From: Euptelea pleiosperma
Taxonomy: Eukaryota; Streptophyta; Magnoliopsida; Ranunculales; Eupteleaceae
Length of the DNA: 64,000 bases
NCBI GenBank assembly: GCA_035048495.1
Contig: CM068541.1
Location: 18,173,929 to 18,237,928 of the forward strand
Direction: 5' to 3'
Shown in pieces: positions 57,439 through 64,000 of the stretch. The notes below the pieces were generated by a model. The model was not told the DNA's origin. It made no database searches and worked only from the letters and a program-made list of their open reading frames with translations. A program made the position numbers and the translations under genes. Every line of letters begins with the position of its first letter. The first letter of the stretch is position 1.

Positions 57439-60400
57439 TGATATTCGCTTAAAAGTGCTTATTTTAAGCCATTATTCTTTAGCGTTATCACACTCTCTTA
57501 TGTTAAACTTCCCTATTTATACACGTTTCTACGTAAGAGTCACTTTCATTACGTAGAACACACTTTTCTGGGCGAAATGGTATATTTGCATGCTTTAAAC
57601 GCATTTCTGGAAGTCTAGATATGAAGCCGTTTCGATTAAGTCTCATTACGTGCTTTTCTCTCGCAGGAAACCCGATCGGGCGATTCTTGAGACTTGCGTG
57701 CCCACGATCATCCATAGAAGCCTAATATCAAAGGTTAAGGAGCCAACAGGCTACGACTAAAAGATATAAGCCAAGTACGGGTCAAGTCAAAGTATCATAG
57801 AGCCAGATAAAGAACTAAGAGAGAGGCAAAGCTGAAGACCAAGAGACGGGCCAAAGTGATTCAAAGCCGCATCAAATGACGGCTTACGTGATTGGTGAAG
57901 CCGATTGAAGATTACATTGAAGATCAGGGTTCAAGACCCTCCGCCAGCTCTTTTGCCTTTATTTTGTATTATTTTCTCTCTCCTCTCTCCTAATTCTCTC
58001 TCAATTTCTTTAGATATCTAACCCGTAGATCATCTCATCCTACCATTAGATCCCAAGATCTACCTTCCGATCCCCCTCTCCATGAATGAAGTGCCTATAT
58101 CTCACCATCCGATCTTCAGATCGATCATCCTAACCCTCCGATCTCCATCATCTAACCTCTAATCTTCTATTCTCTAGCTCCATCCCATCTCACATAGCTT
58201 CTCCACCATTAGATCTTCCATCGGACCTTTAGATCATCCTTCGGACCGGTCGATCTCTCTAGATCTAACGGTTCGCCAATCTCGAGTTTGACCCAATCAT
58301 CATCCCTCTATCTTCACTAATCTAATCATGTGGCCCCAAGGCCTTCAATGGCGGCACACAAAGCCTATGGCCAAGTGGCTAACAAGCCTCCAAAACTCAA
58401 GTCTATGACCCATGGTCCACGGCCTTCACCCATTTAATATCCACGGGTTCTCAATAACCCATGTGACCCCATAGAGGCCCAAAGCCAAACTTATATGACC
58501 AAGGCCTCACTTGAATAAAGTGGGCCAAGGTTTCACTTCAAATAGAAGGGCCCATAGCCTTTTGAGCCCATATCATGAATGTGAGAGAATTGGTCTTCCT
58601 TGACCATTTCTCTCTCTTCATTCCGCGAATCCCCCCTCTCATTCCTCTAACTTATTCTCCTAATCTCTCTCTAGCTAACCCTCTCTCTCTCAAATAGCAT
58701 GGACTGCACAAGCGTGCAGGTTTGTCATCACCAACGTCAACACCTGGGCTTCCATTAGAACGGCAACACCTTAGACTGTTATGCACGGTTCACTCTTTCA
58801 ACATCTTCACGTTCCCAGCTATGACCAGCATCGCCATCAAACCCTCCACTGTTTTAGGCGTTGCTGCAACAATGCCCTCACAACCATCTTCTTCACTCCA
58901 CCGCCACCTTGCTGCACATGCAACCAGCAGGTCAGCAACCTACAATGAGCTCCTTCTCCTCCCTCTAGACCACCATCACCGGAGTTGCAGGTTTGCAACT
59001 CCGATCTTCTCTTCTTCTCCTTTATTTCTTCTCCTCCTTCTTCTTCATCTGTTGCTACCTTCTCCACCACAGATCCACCTGCAGCTTCCATATGATCAGT
59101 ATGCGTCCCCCTCATCTTTATTCTTCTTCTTCTTCTTCTTTTTCAGGCGCTCCTCCATCACCGGAGTTGCAGACCTACAACTCCGGTGATCACTAGCAAC
59201 CATTTTTCACCGAACACACTCCCTTCCTCATTGCTGGTATGCCTCCTTTCTCCTCTGTGGTGTTCATCCCAAAACAGGCGAGCTCGAGCTCCTCTTCTCT
59301 TTGCTGCTCAAGTGGCACACCTGCATATCACAGGCACACCAGCCGTTTCACGGTGCAGTATCTCCACGCACCTGCAACCAGACTGATTCTAACGAGCATG
59401 CTCCACCTCATTCAGGCGGTCTTCTCCCTTGCAGGCACTCCTGCAACGTTGGTGTGTTCCGATCGGGCTCCTCCCTGCAACATTCTTGCATCCCCTCTTC
59501 CAACCACCGTCTTCTTCTCCTAAACCGGTGAGCTCCATTAACGCCGGCGATTCACTCCTTCACCAGTTGACACCCTTCTATTCTCTCCTCCTTGCTGGAC
59601 CTTTCTCCATGGATCCTCTAGTGCATCTCCTTGCACCAACACGGCTTCATGTTGCACCTGCAACTCCTTTTCACGGCGAGAAACACCAGCAAACCTCTCA
59701 TTCCACGTTGGTTGCTGGTCTGCCTCCATCTTCTCCATTGCTGGACAGCAACTCTAGCCACCTTCTTCCACCACCAGTGGAGCTTTCTCACCCACAACCT
59801 CCATCTCGCCATTAAAACCGGCGAGCTCCTCACACAGGTTCACCACCAACGCACTGCCTTCCTCCTCCCTTGTTGCAGCTTCAACGGTCTGCAACTCCCT
59901 TCTTCATCTCCAGCAATGCCACCTGTTCCTCTCCCTCACGCAGACCACGATGCTGCTCATCAAAACCAGCCAGCACCGTCTTCTTCCCTCTTCCATCATC
60001 ACCTGCATGCAAGCTCGCCGGTTTTTCCCTTCCTCTCAGATCTAGAACCAGCAACGGTTCCTTCCAAGTCCTGCACCTGCAGATTTGTCCACTAAAGACA
60101 GCAACGTGAAGCACGTTCCACCACCATGGAAACCATTTTTTATCTCTCCTGGCACTTGAGCACACTGGCGACCCACATCAGAGCACCACCGTGTGACCTC
60201 CACTGTTGGCTCCTCACCTGTAGATCGTCTTCTTCATTGCTGAACGTCTTTGCATCCAAATCGGACTGCAACTCCAGCTGCTTTTCCATGATGCTGAAAA
60301 GCTGGGCACCGTTCCTAACGCCTGATCCATTGGCGCTCCACTCCATATTGCTGGACATACAACAAGATCACCACCATCGTGATCTCCATCATCATCACCG

Positions 60401-62017
60401 GACACCTCTCTTTGCTGCCCGTGTACTTGCGGCCCCCACATACGATCTGCTGTAGGGATCTCCTCCTCTTTCTCCAAAAGCTTCTTCCCAAACTTACTGC
60501 CATGCAGACCATCTTGTGCCAATGGATCTCCACCTTTCGGGTGTCACCAAGGTGTCCAACCCGACTAGCCAGCCTGCACATGATGCCCTTCCTCATGGTG
60601 CAACCTCCATGCACCCCTCCTTCCATCATGCAAGCCCTCTCTCACTCATGGCCGGACCTCATTGGCCAACTTGGCCGATCTCCGATCCTTCACCGAGGTC
60701 AGTTTGCAAGGTAACACTTTCTCTCTCTAAACTTAGTTCTTCCTTCCTCACTTTCTCTCTCTTCTTCTACTTTCTCTCTCTAGATCTCCTCTCTAAATAA
60801 CATGGAAGGGACGTGACATCCCTAATTCCATGTTCTTTCACTTTCTCTCTCTAGGATTTCTCTTATCTCTCTAAAAATCTTAGTTTCTCTCTCTACATTT
60901 CATTTTCTCTCTCTCTTTCTCTAACGGACATGGAAGGGACGTCTCATCCCTAAACCTGTGTCCAAACCCTCACTTTCTCTCTCTAGAGTTAGTGACTTTC
61001 TCTCTCTACCTAGTTTCTCTCACTTTCTCTCTCTAGAACGACATGGAAGGGACGTGACATCCCTAATCCCATGTTCTCTCTCTAGAGTGAGATTTCTCTC
61101 TCTAAGTCTATTTTCTCTCTCTAGATCCTCTCACTACTTTCTCAGGCCGATCGCCTATTCACTTGGCCGACTCCTTTCGGCGAGTGAAAATGTGAGCTTT
61201 TTAGGGCACATTATAGTACATTAGCCAATTCACATCTACCTTGTCGGCCGGTAAGAGTCGATGTGGATTCCATGATTGAGCAGCATTCCATGAAATTTGG
61301 ACGGTCCTCTTCTTGATCGGTAGCGCCCTTAGCTCCAAAGGTCATGGGATGCTTCTCTGTCAAAACCCTTCTCCACGATTGAAGCATTCATCGGAGTCTT
61401 GGACGATCCTCTTCTTGATCGGTAGCGCCCTTAGCTCTGAGATTTCAATGGACGTTTCTTTCCCTTACCCCTTCTCTCGATTGAGTAGCATTCAATGAAA
61501 TTTGGACGGTCCTCTTCTTGATCGGTAGCGCCCTTAGCTCCAAAGGTCATGGGATGCTTCTCTGTCAAAACCCTTCTCTTGATTGAAGCATTCATCGAAG
61601 TCTTGGACGATCCTCTTCTTGATCGGTAGCGCCCTTAGCTCTGAGATTTCAATGGACGTTTCTTTTCCTTACCTCTTCATCTCTCATCCCTTTACATGCT
61701 TTCTTTATTTCTGTTATTTTGATTTATGTACGTACTCTTTGATGATTAATGATGTTGTTTTTGATATTTTGGTGTTCTGAATCTCAAATGAATGTTGTTT
61801 TTAAATCGACTCGCCCTTCTCATCTCTTCCACCATTCTCATTTCTCTCTGTATATTATTTGTCAGTTTTAATTCCTTATTATGCTAACTCACACCGAGTG
61901 CGGATCGACATCCGACACGTACTGCTATACAAGTTACATTTTGCAGATAATCGGATTTTACAAATATTGTTGAAGTTAGGGTTTCCGAATTGACGACACG
62001 GAAAAATCCTACTTTCA
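57439..62017 (+). repeat. LARD 3' LTR
   Basis: 4579 bp. Nearly identical to the 5' LTR at an offset of 8488. Differences are scattered point changes, a 21-23-bp insertion (about 61150-61172), one extra 105-bp repeat unit and a 12-bp contraction near 61690. Confidence 0.92.
61300..61650. repeat. 105-bp tandem repeats (4 units) in 3' LTR
   Basis: Same unit as at 52790-53060, with starts near 61300, 61402, 61505 and 61606. The extra copy explains most of the LTR length difference. Confidence 0.85.
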
Positions 62018-63070
62018 TCTCCCCCTCTTATTCGGCTTCATAAAGGATGGCCGAGATCTTATCACACCAAATGGATGGTGGATCTCGGCCACTCACACCC
62101 AATTTTGACAAACGCTTTGTCGATGAGTGTCGTGGGCACGGGTCACCTACTATTTACCTACATATAAGGAATGAAATGGGTTGGATTTACATATAGCCCA
62201 AGGTCAGGCTCAGGAGCCCCACTTTTTATGCCTCGAGAGGGGTGTTACAGTTAAAACGGATTGAAACGGCCAGGGGCAAAAATGAAAAAAATAGATTTTA
62301 ATGGATTTTAATGATTTTAACAGAAAAAAGTGGTGCTGAAATTCAAAATTTAAATTTGAAATTTGAAAATTGAAAATTGAAAATTAAAAAAAATAGATTT
62401 TAACAGAAATTTAATGGTTTTTTTTATACCCCTCTTATCTTATATGGCTTCAATAATGAGTGACTGAGATCCACTATGCTTCATATCGATGGCTGAGATT
62501 AACTCCTACCCAATTTTGACAAACACTTTGTCAGAAAGTGCCGCGGGCACGGGCCACACCCACGCATTTATCAAGACAACTCAGTTGTATTCTCTTATCT
62601 TATCCATCCATCTAATGTGGACGGTTAGATAAAGAGTGGTTGAGATCAAATCCATCGATCTAATGTGGATGGTTAGATTTCAGCCACTCAATCCGCCTCA
62701 TTTGACCTCAATGTATTCAAAATTTAAATTTCAACACCGTTATTTTTTGTTATTTTCTCATTTCTCCCTCTGTGCGTTACAATCTGTTATAACAGCCTTT
62801 ATAATGGAAAAAATGGTAATGCCCCAGTCCGTTATACCGTTTGAGTGCCGAAGGCACCCAATTGTCGGAGAGTGCCATGGGCATGGGCCATTTACTATTC
62901 TATATAACCAAACACATTGGTTGTCTCCCTACTTATACCTCCTCTTATAAGCATCAACAAAGAAGGGTCAAGATCTAATCCTGCCGCAAATGGATGGTGG
63001 ATCTCCGCCACACACCTGATTTTGACAAATTCTTTGTCGAGGAGTGCCGATGGCACGGGGCACACACTAG
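62018..63070 (+). mobile_element. Helitron array, unit 2 (3' part)
   Basis: Continues unit 2 after the LARD (CCCTCTTATTCGGCTTC..). It matches 47890-48920 in order: Helitron 3' hairpin (62095-62145), AACGG patch, second hairpin end (62515-62560), third (62855-62890), and the 172-bp Helitron 62899-63070 ending CACACTAG. A partial third unit (TCTATATTACAAAACAGG) begins at 63071. Confidence 0.65.
62899..63070 (+). mobile_element. 172-bp non-autonomous Helitron (second copy)
   Basis: TCTATATAACC..CACACACTAG followed by T. Same length as the copy at 48749-48920, with substitutions only. Confidence 0.6.
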
Positions 63071-63123
63071 TCTATATTACAAAACAGGGAAATTGTCTCC
63101 CCACTTATACCCCTCTTTATCTG

Positions 63124-63491
63124 TCGGGCTTCGTTGACAGATATAAAATGATAGGGACACGATATAAGCCAGGTGGCACACTGTTACAGGACTATGACCG
63201 TACGGATGTTTTTCCTATCCCATGTTGGACCTACAAACCAAAAATCAGCCTGATTAGTGATTTATAAGTGTTGCATCTTTGTACCTCAAATACTGCTCAA
63301 ACTCCCACAGTTGAGATCAGCCCATGAAAATAAGTCCAATCCAAAGCCTATAAATCACTAATCAGGCTGATTTTTGGTTTGTAGATCCACCATGGGATAG
63401 GACAAACATCCATACGGTCAGAGTCCTGTAACAGTGTGCCACATGGCTTATATTGTGTCCCTGTCATTTTAGATCTGTCAACGGAACCCGA
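63124..63491. repeat. GCCACGTGGC-end MITE, best-preserved foldback
   Basis: The arms are inverted over almost the whole length: GTTGACAGATATAAAATGA / TCATTTTAGATCTGTCAAC outside, then GGGACACGATATAAGCC / GGCTTATATTGTGTCCC, then CCGTACGGATG / CATCCATACGG, with a short asymmetric centre (about 63275-63330). Confidence 0.8.
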
Positions 63492-64000
63492 CCCATTATA
63501 TATATTATATAAACTTAAAACCAATTTTTAAACCAAAACAAAGTTAAAACCCAAAGTAATTAAGATTTAAGGTCGTTGGCTTAACAAGGAAGCCAAGTGA
63601 AGGAAAAAAAAAAAAGGAGTGGGGTGTGGAAAAGCAAAGCAAGAGGGGAAACATTTTGGTCAATGATACCTTGTTTTGGGTGAAATTTTAGAAGTATATT
63701 TGTTTGATCTATGTTTTATCACTTGGATTTTGTTTAAATATAGTTTTGAGGTTTTTGTTTTAAAAGATTGCCAACATTTTGTTGTGGAAATGAACACTTA
63801 AAACAGAAAATTTTTGGATGTTTGTTCTTGATTAAACTATATTGAAAACAAAATTTTTGAAAAAAAAAATGATGGTAAACTTCAGATCTAATACTTCAAT
63901 CACCATCCTTCATATTATCCTAATCCCAAAACTGAAATAATAAAATTTTGACTCACAAAACAAACAAGAAGTGTTGATTTTTCAGATTTTTACAGTCCGG
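63492..64000. other. No recognisable feature
   Basis: AT-rich DNA with A and T runs. No gene, domain or known repeat is identified. Confidence 0.4.

Larger units (their letters stand above)
48946..62022 (+). mobile_element. LARD-like LTR retrotransposon, 13 kb, TSD TCTCC
   Basis: Two long LTRs (48951-53420 and 57439-62017) flank a 4018-bp interior. TCTCC occurs at 48946-48950 and 62018-62022. The PBS fits tRNA-Asp and a purine tract precedes the 3' LTR. No gag, protease, RT, RNase H or integrase motif was found, which fits large retrotransposon derivatives (LARDs) moved by a relative's proteins. The close match of the LTRs points to recent insertion. LTR size, ends and the Asp PBS suggest the Gypsy side. 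Confidence 0.88.

Overview
The window is nuclear DNA from a large, repeat-rich flowering-plant genome. It is AT-rich, has introns with GT..AG borders, and holds plant-type Copia, MULE, CACTA and Helitron elements and LTRs of several kb. There are no operons and no bacterial features. The species cannot be fixed from the sequence. Only about three small host-type genes are credible: a short arabinogalactan-peptide-like gene (5706-5906, +) and two copies of a 128-residue membrane-protein gene (7853-8239, - and 28113-28499, -). These two lie in a duplicated segment.

Layout. 1-9.6 kb: MITEs, foldback elements, the AGP-like gene and the first copy of the duplicated segment. 9.65-22.4 kb: a degenerate Ty1/Copia retrotransposon with 271/272-bp LTRs, TSD GCGGC and unusual TA..TA ends. 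It is split by a 4.8-kb LTR-like element in gag (TSD GATGC) and a 2.8-kb solo LTR in the integrase region (TSD AAACT). 22.4-29.5 kb: MITEs, a Copia LTR remnant and the second, uninterrupted copy of the segment, which acts as an empty-site reference for the Copia insertion. 29.58-47.79 kb: an 18.2-kb Mutator-like element (MULE) with an exact 9-bp TSD. It carries a mudrA-like transposase, a GRF zinc-finger gene and a convergent plant-mobile-domain (PMD) gene. All three are broken mainly by TAG/TGA stops. The MULE is itself interrupted by a 6.2-kb CACTA element holding fragments of two host genes (aspartyl protease, PNPase) and by a 2.7-kb solo LTR. 47.87-63.1 kb: a tandem array of small Helitrons, split by a 13-kb retrotransposon with about 4.5-kb LTRs and a 4-kb non-coding interior (LARD-like). 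63.1-64 kb: a MITE and unrecognised AT-rich DNA.

The four long LTRs starting TGATATTCGC (two solo, two in the LARD) form one family. Despite very different middles they share terminal blocks and a recurrent palindrome built on GGAGTTGCA/TGCAACTCC. The order of events can be read from the nesting: segmental duplication, then Copia, then the two elements nested in it; MULE, then CACTA and the solo LTR; Helitron tandem duplication, then LARD. The most unusual system is the three-gene MULE with palindromic ACTGGTTGAACCAGT arrays near both ends and between its convergent genes.
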